64,000 nucleotides of DNA from Fasciola hepatica (GCA_948099385.1 CANUEZ040000156.1:9135501-9199500), one strand, 5' to 3'. Positions 33,508 to 47,915 are shown, counted from the first letter of the stretch. Numbers and translations: made by a program. The notes: generated from the sequence alone by a model not told the origin.

Positions 33508-36500
33508 GTAAAATTTCCTAGCTAATCCAAACAAAGGCTTTCCTCGCTCTAAGACATACCCAACTATGTATTCATATACTATGCTCGTGATCGCCTTGTA
33601 TATGAAGAACTGACGGAAGCAATTTTTGAAGAGTTAAGCTGGCCAAAATTATACCTTTTGATCGGTATGAATCAGCTTCCGCGATGTAGACTGTGAAAGC
33701 GTTTTCTGAGTTGGATTTGTTTCACGCAAAATGTGATCTCTAACTTCAGTTGCCATACCATGAGTGCAAGAATCTAAGGAAATAATGACGTCAAAATGTG
33801 GTTATTAGAAATCTTTCGGTGCTTTACAATTTAAACAGCAATGAATCATCCTTAACAGTTCATACAACAGTGGTACAGTTGTGTCGTTCGGAGTATCATA
33901 ACGATAGTCATGTTATGCTTTACAAAACAACCAACAAGCCAAGCAACTTCAGCAAGAAAAAGTACTTCGAAGTGGTTCTTTGTATCAGTGGAATATTTCC
34001 ACATCAATAATTTGGCGATTTTTTGGTAAAGTCACAGTCTGACGGCGGAACCTAAATATACATAGTACGCAGTTGTAAGACATTGTATAATGTTGTAGCC
34101 AGTTCGACTGAACGAATGCCACTTTGATCATATTAGGCCAGTTTTATCAAATAGTGGCCCATATCTGACGGTGACTCAAGTCTATCGGTGGCGCCAGTGC
34201 ACCGTCCAAGTACGATCCTTAGATCACCTTTAGCTTGTACTCTGTCAGAGGTTGTGCATTAGCATCACAGATTATGGGCTATTGTTGTGGAAGGAGAAAT
34301 CCCCAAGTTACTCTGCAGTTTTCCACCAGGTTTCTTATGGTGAGCAACAATACAAAACACAAAAGCCATAAATAGATACTCCGACAGACCTTGCCAATAG
34401 TCAGTCAAGATGAGTTATATTTTCGGTATACAAATGGTAACTCCAGCCATGGTGATGTGTAATGGAGGAATCCTTGTTTGTGACACATCTTAGAACTGCG
34501 GCTTTTCGTTGTTTTGAAGCCGCCGTGGATCATAAGGATGACTCACTCATGGTATTTGATCTTCTGCTGCTATTTCATGACATCGGTTTATCCGTGTTAG
34601 CCCACAGAACTCAACCATACAGCTAAGCGGAGGGAAGTAGTCTAGCTGAAAAGGCTTTATTAACTGCAAATCGGAAAGGGAAATCCCAGAACCAAAGCTT
34701 GTGGATGTTTGGAATTTAGGCAAAATACTGCTCAGAATAACTCGCGGAGATGCTACTACACTCTGGCCCCTATAACGAGTACGGGTACGCGGATAAGAGT
34801 TACTGATAGATGAAGGCTGATTGCGGTGTACTTTTAAATTGACCAATGTGTCTCAGAGCACAATTCAGGGTGAGGTTGATGGTAAGTGGATCCAGAAGCG
34901 AATAGTTAACTCCATCCAATCCCAAATAACAGCAAGAGCCAAACGGTGAACAAGTACCGTGGACGAGGGAGAACGTGAGTGTGCGAGTGAGCGGTGAAGC
35001 CGTTTGGAGGCAAACTGTGAGAGGGGGGGTCTCGAACTCCATGTTTCGACAATTCGGTTGCTGAATATGACATAAGCCCGATCTTTCGCGGTGCGTGTTC
35101 GGGCCAGCTAGATGCAAATAATTGCTTTTATCACTTTTCAGGTTTTACGGGCCTGGGTGTAGACGAACCATTTTGTCAATGCACCTTCGCACACTGTTCG
35201 TCGCAACTTGCATAGCACTCTGATTGTTGCGTATAAACCGGCGTAGCATGAATTTCCTGGTGCGTCACGATGGCAAGTACACAATCTTGTTTTCTTGTGT
35301 TTTGGCTGTAAAATTCGACCATTTTGGTTCTGCGCTTTGCGACAATATGTAGAGAATTGTTTCTCCACATTTAGAGGTATTATACGAAGAGTAGACAGAG
35401 TATATAGAAACACAATCTGTATTAATTCTTGTGTCTAGGATATGCGCATTAAATAAATTCCATGTTAATTCGTATGTCTCCCTGTGACCATATCTCTGTG
35501 AATAACAGGCAAAATCCAGAAAAGCTGCAGTAGATCTCTTTGCAGTTGGACCACTGCGATTTCATATTGGAAATGTGAAGGGGCCACCTTCCATACAAAA
35601 AGTCGCTGTTACGAAGCATCCATGAGAGATAACTAACTGGAAGCAACTCAAAAACGAGCGAACATTTACCTTGTCAAAAGCTGTGCTTTGACATGCTGGG
35701 CAAAATACAACCAAGTACTCCTTAGTGGGAATCTGTTTAACGAAATATTCGGACTTTTCTACCGCTTTTGATCGCTGAGCTTGTTACTTAGGTGGCGAAT
35801 TTTTCACCATCAGCCGAAGTGACATCGTCAGCGCACTGGGCTGGAGCGCAAAATAAACGAACATCTCAGAGAGCCAGATAGTCTTATTAGTGCAATCGGA
35901 ATACCACTTAAAGGCGAAAACATATTTTTGGTAATTTTTTCTCAAGTAACTAAAACCACATGCTATATTAACCAAAGTAATGGTTAGATCCATCAGAAAA
36001 GTTCGACATGTGTCCGCTGGTTTGCGTAACAGGTTACAACTAACTTACAACATATGTGATGTAAGCAGCTTTCGAGCAAACCACCGGGAGCACTGAAACG
36101 ATTTTCATTACATCCATAGCTCAGGTCTCAAGAGACAAATGCTAACTTTTTCGATAGTTGTTAGTATTCAGAGCCTAACTGTCCCAGTGAAAGTTGTTTC
36201 AGGTACGTGTGAACAATGCAACAGCCACCCAAGCTCGAAACAATCGGTATTAATGTGGCCCCGTTGGTTCCACGTCGGACTTACCATAGAAGATGTTCCT
36301 TGATGTAGATGAGGTCAGCAAAGGTACCTTTGTTCTAAAGGTGCATAACAGGTCTTGTTGTGAACAGACGTGATTCCGGCGTCGTTGAATAGCTTTGGCA
36401 GACTGGGCCCCATTACCTGTCACTTTCGTGTTGCTGCTTCGCATGAGACTCTGATGAAGCGCTTTTCATTTTCATTCTCAGGTGTTACCACCGGTTTCGT

Positions 36501-36586
36501 CTGCGCGTTCTGGTTTTGGCTGATAAACTGATTCATTTATCCTTTGTTTATTATTATAATCTGTGCACATGACGTTTTTATTATAG

Positions 36587-36706
36587 GGAATCAGCAGTTC
36601 AAGTTTGTTTCACTCAGAACAGAAGGCAGCATATCAGATCGCTTTTGTGACCAAATGGAACAAAGCAGTGAAAGTTCCTTTTTTGTTCGGTCCAAATGAA
36701 TTTTCG
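36587..36706 (+). CDS. predicted exon 3 of the 31.4-39.8 kb gene
   Basis: The acceptor (GTTTTTATTATAG) and donor (TCG followed by GTAAAA) bound exactly 40 codons in phase 0. The product is SLFHSEQKAAYQIAFVTKW, then NKAVKVPFLFGPNEFS. The other two frames contain stops before the donor. Phase agrees with the exons on both sides. Unknown function. Confidence 0.45.
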
Positions 36707-38983
36707 GTAAAATACTTTCCTGAAAGAACCCATGGAAGGTTCACTTAGAAAAACACTACTGAATGGTAAAAGAGTTCTGTTATCGTTGTCGGTAGTTCCG
36801 CTTAGTGTTTCAGCAAAAAATCATATATCTATGTCCGGCTTTCCATTGACCACACAAATTGTAGTGCGCACAAAACGGTAGTAGCGGTGGAACTGGTGTG
36901 TGACTATTTAAATCCCTGTCTCTAACTTTGCCAAGAGGATGTCAAAATAAGCGGTCTTACGAATGGGTTCACGGTCACGCAATTATATTGGAGGAGATAA
37001 GTGTTGTTTGCCAGAACTGGAGCTTTGGAGTTACACGGAAAAATCATTACTTTTGAATTCACAGGTGGCTTTTCTGGTGTTTTTCATTTATCTTTCATCT
37101 GTATCATAAATTAATGGGACTGTTTTTATCAGAGTTGAGCTGATGAACAAACAAACAACATCCAGAGAGAGCATTTTCTTCCAATAGGTGTTCTCATCTA
37201 TTATTACTTCATTAATTGGGAATGCGTTTTGAGCACGTTAGTTCTAAAAGTTCAAATAAATACCATGCTGTTGACAAGTAAGCCAAAACTTATCGTAGAA
37301 ACGTTTGGACAAAGGAGCGTTCTGGATTTGTGACCTACCCATAGGTCACCTGGTTTCAATACGACACTTGTTATCGGTTTAAGGGTTTTGTAGAGACTAA
37401 GTTTCATCCAGCTTTCGTCCCTGCGAAACTTTAGGTAGTTCCTAAATTCCTATTTTGCTTACTCTGATCAGTAAATTCATTGCGAAATTAGTGAACAAAA
37501 TATGCAAAATCTTTACCAACTATGCAGTTCGACCTATGGCAGCATTGCTAGATTCGCTATCTTTTTTGCCGAGGCGAAGTTTGTGCTAGAACTGTAGTCA
37601 CTGCCGGTCACAATCCCCATTCGGTCATTTGCGGCTGTCCCTTTTCTGAATGGTTTTGCATTGTTGCGTTAGAAATAAAAATAAATGGCAGGAGTATTAT
37701 ACATATATACATATATATGTTTTATGTTTTTCATCAGGTGCGCTTGATATGATGTTTACCACTGAGAATGCTGTGATCATTTTCATGTAGTGCTACTCCA
37801 GGTTACATGATGTATCTTAGAACACGCATGATGATGTTCCATTCTCCAAGTTATCAAATGAGTGACTAGAAGCAGTTTGGGTCAGTCCGGGTGAAGGGCT
37901 CTGTATTGGCTCCTTTCCCAGAATCCTCCAGTAAAACCCATATTGTTTATTACCTGATCAGTTAATGTACCTCCTGGATTTCGATTATTCTTGCATTTCT
38001 TTTGAATCTGTGAAGACGGATCCAGCTAGAACTATTTTTGATTTTACTTTGACCTTGATAATTTCTCTATCAGTGGAACAAAATCAATGGAATTTCACTC
38101 GTTTCTTACTCCTTAGTGACAATGGTACTGGAAACTTTTACCTGGTAATAAGCAGACATTGTTCTACTAAGCATTTTCTAATGAGGTCTCACTTTTTCTC
38201 GTTGATTCTGACGTGGTTTGCAATAGACATCACTGTGTGACATTAATTCACGCCCAGAATAGAATTATCCTTGTTTCTATAATTAACATATGCTGCGGCT
38301 CAACGTTTTCACGAAATTTACACAAAATTCACCAGATTATTTGAGATATAGTAATTTCATATATCGAATTTTGATTTCTCCCCAGCCTAATTTGGAACTG
38401 CGAAGGAGTGATAGTTTGGTAATATCACCCTTTGTTTAGTTTTTTTTCCTTTTTGGACCATCGGCAACTTTTTTTGATAATTCGTGGCTCCTTTCTCAAC
38501 GTACATATTTTCTTTCCCTGTCTCAGTGAATTTGTCAAAAATATACATCGATTCGAGTTGGCACATTCTATAACTAGACTATTTTCATGATGATTACAAA
38601 AATCTTTTCTAAGTGCGAAGGCAATCGTGTCTTTTCGGTGACGTCGTCTGTTACATACAACGACGCATCCCTGTGCGACTACGTATTGTTACATTTTTCT
38701 ACCATTTCGGTGACAGATAAATATACACCGATTCCCGGCCCACCAAGGTACACAAACTTTTGGAATCTCGAGTGGTTCCTCATCAATTTGATTTGCACAG
38801 TTTACCTGATGGCCATACCGAAGTGTGAAGTGAACCTTTTAAGCTATGGGAAACACCGCTATCACCAAACCCGTGTACAACTGTATAACGCCTTCTCTCT
38901 GTTCAAAGCTGTCGGACATTCCCGGCTTTTGTAGACGATCACACCTAAACAAACTTAACTTAGTGGTTTGGATCAGCTTTTAT

Positions 38984-39100
38984 GGGAGCGGAGTAGCACA
39001 GTGGCAGCGTACGCTCCTTCGAGGTGAAAAGGTTCGAGTTCAAACCGTAGGTAAGACGGACGATATGCTCGAATGACGTGCTATAATAAGAAAGAAACTT
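38984..39100 (+). mobile_element. tRNA-derived SINE with hammerhead-like body (copy 2)
   Basis: It begins GGGAGCGGAGTAGCACAGTGG, which holds a good A box (TAGCACAGTGG, 38993-39003). A B box GGTTCGAGTTC follows at 39031-39041, then CAAACC and GATATGC. The next 30 bases align without gaps to the hammerhead-like part of the minus-strand copy at 4060-4196, ending in GAAAC. The ribozyme core is more decayed here (ATGACGT for CTGATGA). It lies inside the predicted intron between 36706 and 39482. The A and B boxes imply an origin from an RNA polymerase III transcript. Confidence 0.7.
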
Positions 39101-39481
39101 AATTGCGCTTCCTTTGAGTGGCAGGATGGTAGGACGATACAATGTTTGTGCGTTGAAGGTGAATTCCAAAGAGAGGTGGGCCCATAAAATATCGTCAATC
39201 TCACACACTGCTCGCAAGCAACTGTGTGATATATGTAAGAACGATGATATTACCAATGAGTTCCGAGTCATATAACTTTAGTGATGAAAATACTGACAGC
39301 ACGTAAGCTTGTATGTTATGTTGTATACAGCGGTGAACCAGAAACATGAACGAATTTGAACCGAAAGACAAAAAGATGGAGACGTTACTAACCTAACAAA
39401 TGTCCATAAAAATCTTGTTTTAGACAATTTTTTTCCATGGTATGTTGACCATTTTATATTGTCGGTAACTTAGGGTTTCAG

Positions 39482-39572
39482 GTATATTGCTTACAAGGCC
39501 AATTTTACCCCGCACTCCAACGGATACATAACGTAGAACATGTTCAAACTGATTTCCAATGCTCATTTGAAG
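39482..39572 (+). CDS. predicted exon 4 of the 31.4-39.8 kb gene
   Basis: The acceptor (TTAGGGTTTCAG) and a GAAG-GTAATT donor bound 91 bases. In phase 0 the product is VYCLQGQFYPALQRIHNVEH, then VQTDFQCSFE. One other frame hits a stop. End phase 1 agrees with the next exon at 39705. Two cysteines suggest an extracytoplasmic domain, but this is a guess. Confidence 0.45.
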
Positions 39573-39704
39573 GTAATTATTTTACCAGTGCGAATCATAT
39601 CGACATACCCGCTATTAGATTTACTGGTGTTCTCCCGACAACTTTTTCCTTGCGATTGAAGATACACTAGATCACGGAAGAATTCCAAGCTACATCTTCT
39701 ACAG

Positions 39705-39826
39705 GTGTACGTGTTCAAGCAGGTTACAAGAAAGTACCTGTACTTCCTAAATGGTCTGTATCTGCTGGTGACACATTCAAAGCATCCTTAAATCTGCTTC
39801 CCAATGCAAATACCGGTTTCTCATAG
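39705..39826 (+). CDS. predicted last exon of the 31.4-39.8 kb gene
   Basis: A good acceptor (CTACATCTTCTACAG) lies 132 bases after the previous donor. In the required phase the frame reads VRVQAGYKKVPVLPKWSVSA, then GDTFKASLNLLPNANTGFS, and stops with TAG at 39824-39826. A second frame is also open to a stop. No AATAAA signal was seen close downstream. Unknown family. Confidence 0.45.
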
Positions 39827-39829
39827 ATT

Positions 39830-42800
39830 AGAGATTATTTTAGATACCAACATTGGCTGCTGATTAGTTTCGGAGTAAGCCAGTGTCGTCTGTTTGAATG
39901 AATGTGAAAAATCGTTCCATTCAGTGTCGGCGTACTGAAATAGGGCGCATGTTTATGTACGTCTCTGTGGTATACAGGGCAAAAGATAATACGCCTTTCA
40001 GCTAAATCCGTTGTAGTCCGGGTGGCGACGCAAATGGAAGGAATAACCAACCATGAATAAACGTATTGGGCTTGTCTCAGTCAAACTAATACGATAAATT
40101 TGGGAGAAAAACATTTGAGACTTATTTTGAACAATTGCAAGATGAGATTTCAACAGCTTTAGTAAAATCGTGGTGTTCAAACTATTGCAATAAACTTCAA
40201 GTGCAACTGATCAAAAAGTAAAAAATATTAGCGGGTTGGCTACGAGATTCAGCAAAGTGTCAATATTTGGTTTCGTATGTCTCTGAATGTTTCACACTGA
40301 TACAAAAACAGCAGTACGGTCTATGACGTGTCGGAGTGTTTGCTCGATAACATAACGGTATCGTATTCGGATGGGCATGAATTTTGTTTCCACGAAAACC
40401 GTGCTAGTTGTTACCTCAGTCTCTTGTTCGGGAAATAGGTTGATAAAATTTTGGGAAAATACCATAACGTAACAAGAATTGCTCTGGGGAGAATCCTTCC
40501 ACGCCGAAGCATCGGGGCAAGATACTTGGTTCTGAGTAGAAAGCCTGACTTGTGGGTAACTATGCAAAGCATACCGGAACATAGCTATAAAATGTGGAAA
40601 TAAGCAAAACAGTCTGCAGGCTTATTTTTAATTGTTCTGATTACACTATTATTTTTCCGTAGGTTGCCCTCACACTCATATGGAAATTACTCATAAGGAA
40701 ACAAATGCCAGTACACGAGAGTTGATATCAGAATAAAGATGTTTTTAATCACGTTATCCTCAGTGGTTCAGTTGCTGATGCCTATTCAGTTCCCAACAGC
40801 TAATAACAAAAATATTCTGAAATAGGCACAGTGGTATGGTATTCCCACGTCACATCCCTAGATGTTATTCCATTGAGCTTATTCTTGTTTGCGCTACTCT
40901 TCGACTCGACCTCGAATGCGATGTTCATATTTTTATGTGAATGTAAACGTTCACGAGGATTACACAATCAGATTATTTTAATTTGACTAAAAAAGTTTGC
41001 TTAAAATCACGGCTATACGCAAATTTGTGGTATGTGTGTCCATATTTCAACCTCAGTGTTATAGTCATTCATCAGGCTGCGGTGATGTGAAATAAACCAT
41101 TGAAATCCAGTTCGGACAGACTGGCGGTTAGAAATTCTATTCACAACATTTCACTCTGGGTTCATGTACGGTTAGGTGTCCGTGTGTGAGAGTACGGGCT
41201 TACGCATCGTTGGTAGACATGTAATTCTCGTTGGTAGTGAGCTTGCCAGCACCTGTCCAGTACCAAGCCCAAAGCTTGAGGCAAAGAAACCGCGAGTGGA
41301 TGAACAGCCGACTGAAGGCGTGGATCTATAAAAGAAACAAATCTTGCCATGTTGTCATCACCCTCAACAACAGCCCGTTAAACAAGTTGGCTGTCTGCAC
41401 CAGTAGGACCGATGCCGTTTGTGCGACAAGTGGGTACAAGAAACTGGGCTTTGCATAATTATTATTTTTCATGCTAATGAAACAACCTTATTCGAGAGTA
41501 AAGAAGACTTCTTCCACGTCCATAGTGGGTCGAAACTAATAGCCTTGGATATGGACAGTGAATTCGCACGGGTTATAATTCCGCCAAGGATGAGGCAACT
41601 ACTCAGCGATTGTATGGCTTTCAATGAGGAGTAGAGCGTTGATACAACTGAAAGAATCATACTTCATTTACTATCAAATGTTTCATCATTCTTTTTGTCG
41701 AATAATTTAATTAGATTTTTAAATCAGCCTGCCAAGCAAATCTTCTAAATAGCCGCAGTTTGATGATCAAACTAATTCCGATATTTTTCTTTTCTTACTA
41801 GTCAACACAGTTTCCTCAATCGCATATCTGGTACAGTAAACGTATCACAGTTTTATCTCGGGAACCAGACGGCCTTGTTTCATATTCCAATTGACAGCTT
41901 GACGAACTAAAGTGTTCCAATTTTGCTTCATGAGCTATTAGCAGAGGTTGATAGGATCTCAAATGCCGATCATTTTCACTCAACGTACAAATGGAAGATT
42001 GGATCTTCAGGGAGTATGCGTGCTTGCTTTCTGAAGAAAAACCAGAGGCAGAGAGAATATTTTGGCTGAATTGAGTATTCATGCACCTTTTGGAAGCTCG
42101 GTAAGCAAAATATTATCGAGACAGAAGTAGTTTGCACCAAGTAACTTCTTTATCCTGCGACCCTGCCCGATTCATTTACGGACTCTACGAAAACGAGTGC
42201 AACTGATAGTTTGTTCTCAATAGTGACGTTTTGAGTTCCTATTTCTGCACACATTTCCCTTTTGTCGCATATGCAGTCACCTCTCACATGATCAGCTTCC
42301 AACTGTATGATCGTACTTCGAGCCTTCTGTTGCAATAAATTCAATTGTCAATTTCATTCGTGCAGAAGAACATCAGCCATACTCTTCAAATATGATCCCT
42401 GTGACATGAGGTTTGTAAAACCAAACAAAGGAATGACCCCCGAGCCTAGTCATACTACTTAGCTAAAGCTGACGGCTGTGATACCCTGACAGCAAATGAA
42501 AGCAACCATGTTCGCAAAAGCTTTCAATGACAAAACCGCCATTGTAGTGTGCACTTCAGATACCCGTCGAAGCATATGGCTAGCCTGGAACAAACTAGTG
42601 TGTGATCGAAGTCAACCGGATTGCTCCAGTATAACAAACAATTCTTTCCTCATCTCCATCAATTATGGTCTGTTGCTAAGTGATTGATCTAGGTCCATGG
42701 CTGACTCAAAGAGAGCGGACACCATACTGTTTATCGAGGATTACAGATTATGAATGTCTTCAACTGAGGAACAAGCGGTGTTCAGAGGACATAATCCTAA

Positions 42801-45800
42801 ACCTCCCCACTATCTTTGGACCACAAGTATGGCCCCGATGGGCCTCCTTTTATGACATCCAACCTAATCCAGTGATAAGGTATCTCGGCAAACCTGAGAT
42901 GCTGACCGAGCTTGCTCTAAGCAAGATACATGGTAACTTTTAGTAGAAATTATTTTTGAGTGCATCTGGACTTCAGTCCGCTGTTGTGTATGCAGGAAGA
43001 CCAACAGGCTGTTTAGTCGCTACAGACGCTTTGTACTTTGAACAAGCGTTGAAGTCTCATTGCACATATGCAACTAGTGACATGGCTTTAGCCCTCCTCT
43101 AAGGGATAACTCCAAGGCCATACATAACCTCAATGTCCCAAGGAAGACGTCAGTGGAACTTCACAGAAAGATTAAATGAGGAAGCCAATCAAAAGTAGTA
43201 ACAGGGGTCATAAACGTGCGTCTCTCGGATGCAGTGCTTGTCCAATTCAAGGGTTGTTGGCTGACGGGTGGAAATTGCATTTCATCCTGTGATCATCACG
43301 TAGAAGAGTTTACTGGGACCAGTCGGCATGAGCGTAATGGAAGCAAAAAAATCACCCGGCGGTGAAAATTCAGTGGCCTTTGAAAACCAGTGAGGGTTGT
43401 TTGGTGCACGAAAACGAAATAAACAAAAGATCAGTCTGAACGGTGTTTCTTAGAAAAGCGGTTGGGTGAAATGCGTAAGTTTGGCCATTTTTCCAAGTGT
43501 TCATAATTCTCAATGGAATTTATTTTGAGACAATGTTATGAAAGGGGCCAGATAAGTCCGTTCGGAGAAGCAAACTTCGCTCTACTCCAAAACACCAAAC
43601 TAGATATGGTCGAATGAATGTAAGAAAATGTTGTGCAGAAATGGTCTTCCACTGATTGTACGGAAGTATTTTCGCAGTCACATGGTCAAAGTTTTCTGAT
43701 ATAATCGCCAGAATATGCACTGAATAATGATCGGGACATGTGCAGGTGCAGGACGCATATGCATGCTACTCTGCCTGATGATAAGCCGGAATGGTAAGCA
43801 AAACAATGAGAATAGGAGAGCTGGATAAAACTTCCGTACTAGAATGAGGTAATAAATAGTAGAAGAGGTTATTTCGAAGAGAATGGAGAATCTAAAGTTA
43901 TGAGAAAATATCGAACGCAGAGGTTGACACTGATATGGAGGGTGAGACAAACTACGGAAATTTACGGTTGTCGGAAGAATTAGAATACAAAATCACTGGA
44001 ATGTGAGGTGAATGAAAGGAATCAAGAAAATTCTAAAAGCGTTGCTGTCATTTGAGATGAACGGAGAGCGAATTTTTTAAGTCGATTCAACGATTCCGTG
44101 TTATGCAGGAAAACAATTTGACTTTATGTTCCGTTACAGGTCGTGCTCGTAAATAGAAATTTAGTATGGTTGTCAACATTTGACTAATGGTTTCTACATG
44201 CATTTCGGTGACTGAAGCAGTTGAGAATTTTCAATCAATTTCCTACAGTGGCTTTCATAAATTCCTCACTTTTCCTTCTGCATAAAGACGAGTGTCATGT
44301 ACCCTCGGATTTGTTCAGAAATGATGTAAAACATCAGTTTTGGTAGATTTAACAGCACCCCACAAGTCTCTGGGCCGGATGGAGAGCTGCTCACAGGTAT
44401 CATTCTGTGACCGAATTGTTATATTGTGAATACGGTTATCCTATCCAAGTCGCATTTTTTTAGTTACTTTGGACATATTTACATTGTCACATTTAGAACC
44501 AGCATGTGCGATATCAGACAAATCTCTGGCAATCTTTCGAAATATTTGGTTAAGACTTTTGATCAGTCTACGTGCCTAACTGTGGGTAGGTGTAACAGAC
44601 TTGATTTATCTTCTTTGCTGTATCTTGAATTTTACCGATGTGTATTTTTGATACACCGTACAATTTTGTCATACCCAGGGTTTTTATGAACTCGAGTACT
44701 TTCACTATATGCTGGCCTTCTTACCAACCAATGGGGGTCACATTGCTGTTCGCATTCTTTGTGATTCCTACCGATACTGTCAATCTTTGAAAAACTCCTC
44801 ATACCTCCCTAAGCATTTCCAACAAGCCTGGATATAACTCCAAGAACCCTAAGAGCTAAGGTAACTCGTTGGTTTGCCAATATTTTCTTATTACTACTAT
44901 TAAAAACACACGACAATATGAGTCCGCATAATCTATCAGCGAGACGAAAGCGGTGCCACAAAACGCTTTATGGATCGAGACACTTTGTTCCAAATAATAC
45001 AATCCGTTGCGGTTCAAAGCTCGCGAAACCATTATTGGTGAACAGAGGGCATCCTTAATCAAGCATGTACATGAAAGTGGTTGAGCCAAAACAACAACAA
45101 ACACTGATCCTTCTGAAAGGACAATGAACCACTACTGAGCGGTTATTTCTTCGTAACAGTCATCAAAGAAGATTCAGCGAAATGACTCCGGAAATAATTT
45201 ATGCATTCCACATATGCTATATTTCAGTTCACAGTTTTCCTCTTCATGAATGCATACACATTGTGAATATTGAACAGACTTTTATTATGTAAAATCGAGA
45301 GCAATAATAATATCCAAAATCATACTTGCTTTTGTGCCTTTGTTGTGAGTTGAGTTATTGGCATTTCTTTGAGTGATAGATACTGAAAGAACTGTTCACA
45401 TGGTGGTAAGTTAGATCATTGGTCAGTTAAGTCACCTAACCAGGGATACCCTTTAGGGTCTTTTGGACACAAACGGAATATCTAATAAGTTACAAATGAA
45501 AATATAAATATGGCGGCAGGTAGAAAACTCATCATGTTCGACCCAAAGTGTTCCGGTCATCCACCGAAATATCATCGCGGGTTTGGAGAAAATTCGCGAA
45601 ACTGCACCTGGTATATTATTTGAAAGGTCATGTCCCCAAAGTAAGACTTTAAAACACGACTTTGAAGTAGTAATGGTTGATACAAAACGGCGTGAGCTGC
45701 AAAAGATCCATAATTAATTGTATTGTTCCAAACCCAAGTTTATCTGTTTCGAATATTCGAAGCGTCTATTTGTTTTAAGCCAAAAGCATCCTTAATAACT

Positions 45801-46250
45801 TCTGCCTCTGTATTACGTTTTACATGACCAGCATTTCGCCACAATTGGCTCTGTCCTTATCATTCGTCTATCAATCAAGTGCAGTACATGTGATGACCGA
45901 CACGTTCTATCCCCTTGAGGTAATAAAAATGTGCTCTGACGAACACACGGTCCTCTTTGGAAACCAAAATGTACTCTAGACAAGAATAACCAGTTAGCAC
46001 TTAGCTCTAAGCAGTTTGTACGTTGTTCGATGCCAAAGAGTTGTGCGTAGTTTGTCCGCTTGCTGTAACTAAAATTGGTTTCCGTCAGTTTAACAACATA
46101 TTTTTGGCTGCTGTGCTTACGGACGGTAGAACCTTTGGCTCCCCCAGCTAGTATCGCGCCCGTTGTCGCTTCCAAAAGTATATGTGAATGACATTTTTCA
46201 ACACAAACCGGTCTCCACCTATTCAATCAACTTTTACCTTCTTTTGACAG
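39830..46250. other. no supported gene; likely repeat-derived in places
   Basis: About 6.4 kb without a convincing gene. Isolated open frames (for example 41231-41458, 42496-42943 and minus 45813-46226) give no family match and no phase-consistent splice chain. An acceptor at about 40665 precedes two competing short frames. The block at 41100-41450 is more GC-rich and may be a repeat, but no second copy was seen in the window. Confidence 0.35.
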
Positions 46251-46299
46251 GCGTCGGAACTTCTGGCTTGTTGCCCGTTCCATAGGCCACTCCTGGGAT
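46251..46299 (+). CDS. possible small exon, unknown
   Basis: The acceptor CTTCTTTTGACAG precedes a 49-base segment reading RRNFWLVARSIGHSWD, ending before GTAGTT in phase 0. It fits the phase of the exon at 46840. The donor is poor. Confidence 0.2.
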
Positions 46300-46839
46300 G
46301 TAGTTAGTACCTGATATCCGGAGTACTAAAGGTACATCTCCCTGGATTGAATTCCTCTCGTTTACTCGAAGCTATTCTGACATACGATCTATCTCTCAAT
46401 AGTATGCCAAAACACTGTGTACCAGAGCACAAAATACTGATGTCTGCCTTGTTTTTGAAACTCTTTGGCCATAATTACCGTGGCAGGGACAAACTACCGA
46501 TTATTTATTCAATGAAATACGTTTGTGAAGCACTTTACGTCGATCCGCGGCACGGCAATCGTCTTTCTGCATGAAACAGTACCATCCATATTGACTAAGT
46601 CGAGGTGAGTCCGGGACGATTCCCAGAGCTATTCGCGGCCATCTGATTGACATCGGTCATGGAGTGGATCCTAAACAAGCACTAAGCTACTTTGACAGGT
46701 GCCCCAGAACAGATGGAGACAGAGACGAATACGCACACTAACTATGTAAGACTTCCTCGGAATATTACATTGTCAGATATTTGAGCTCAGAAACGTTGAG
46801 TGCACTCTCTTTTTTTCTTTTTCCGTCAATTACCTCCAG

Positions 46840-46920
46840 TGGGATGACTTAGATGGCTTTGAACCGTCTCGATTTGTGATTACAAAAGAGACAGTTTTAT
46901 ACGATGCAAAGTGGTCATAG
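46840..46920 (+). CDS. possible terminal exon, acidic
   Basis: One of the strongest acceptors in the window (a long CT tract ending TTACCTCCAG) is followed in phase 0 by WDDLDGFEPSRFVITKETVL, then YDAKWS and TAG. It is short, so chance is possible. It could be the end of a gene with 46251-46299. Confidence 0.3.
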   Translation, partial: WDDLDGFEPSRFVITKETVLYDAKWS

Positions 46921-47915
46921 CAAAATTCCGGCCCGCGTACTTATTGGTCAAACTGGTATTCACAGCCAGCTCTTCTAAGGGGTTTGTCTGGTAACTAACC
47001 AAATCTGTTGATTCGATTCAGACTACAGTTAGCTTTTGGTTAGTCCTTCAGTACGAAATGTTCACTCCCATCTTGTCCTTAACTCACGACAGGTAAAGAC
47101 CCGGCAGTTTGTCAAACCATTGTGGTCTCTACTGAACCAACCAAACCGTCAAAGTGCCAACTCATTCCACCACAACCTCCCAACTCCCATAGCCTACAAT
47201 CGCACTGGAAAACAAACACGAATATAAGATATTCAAACATTCGTCTTTTCAATGGGAATTATTTGACTTCCGGATCATGAGTAATCTACCAAGGTTATCA
47301 GCAGTATGGCTCCACGATTGTTTCCAATGGGATCCTCGTTAGAGCGTACACACACCGAGTCTACGCTGTAATAACAAATCAAATACTTTGAACTGACGGT
47401 TAAGGTTCCACGTGCGATAATGAATACACGAAACCATAGAAAATCAATTTCAGTAACGGGAGCCCAAAAAAGGCAAGGAACACGCTGTTGAGCAACCATA
47501 AATCAGAACAAAAAGCAACCTGAACAACGTTGAACAGAACTTCATTTACTATCACTGAGTGATGTCAAGATAAAGCATGTCTTAAGTAAAGGATAAAACA
47601 AGAATGTGAAAGTAATCTAATCTAAGACTGAATCAAGTATTTGTAAAGCTATCCACAAAGGGACTCAAGTATCCATGCAAATCGCATTTATAGCAGCTAA
47701 ATAGGCACCAATTTTGAACTCGAAAGAAAAGTGATGCATTTTAGAAACGGGTCTTTTTCAGCTAGACTCACAAAATAACAGACTTTCGAAAAGTAGCTCG
47801 TTTGCTATGGCGATGATGTAAGTGATGATGAATCGAGCAATACATCCGTTGCCATTATCGTCGTTGTGCGAACCTCCAACGTAGTCCACGCCAATCTATT
47901 TATCCTCTGGCACAG

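Noticed and set aside
34547..35413. Three overlapping minus-strand open frames of 64-105 codons
   Set aside because: They lie in two frames without splice sites that join them in phase and show no family resemblance. They may be a decayed repeat, but no second copy was seen here.
41040..41090. CTGATGAATGAC...GAAA on the minus strand near 41075, hammerhead-like
   Set aside because: Stem II cannot pair next to the core and no U-H or stem I partner is present.
45813..46226. 137-codon minus-strand open frame, among the longest in the window
   Set aside because: No splice sites, no recognised domain and no supporting neighbour. Possibly repeat-derived, but not supportable as a gene.
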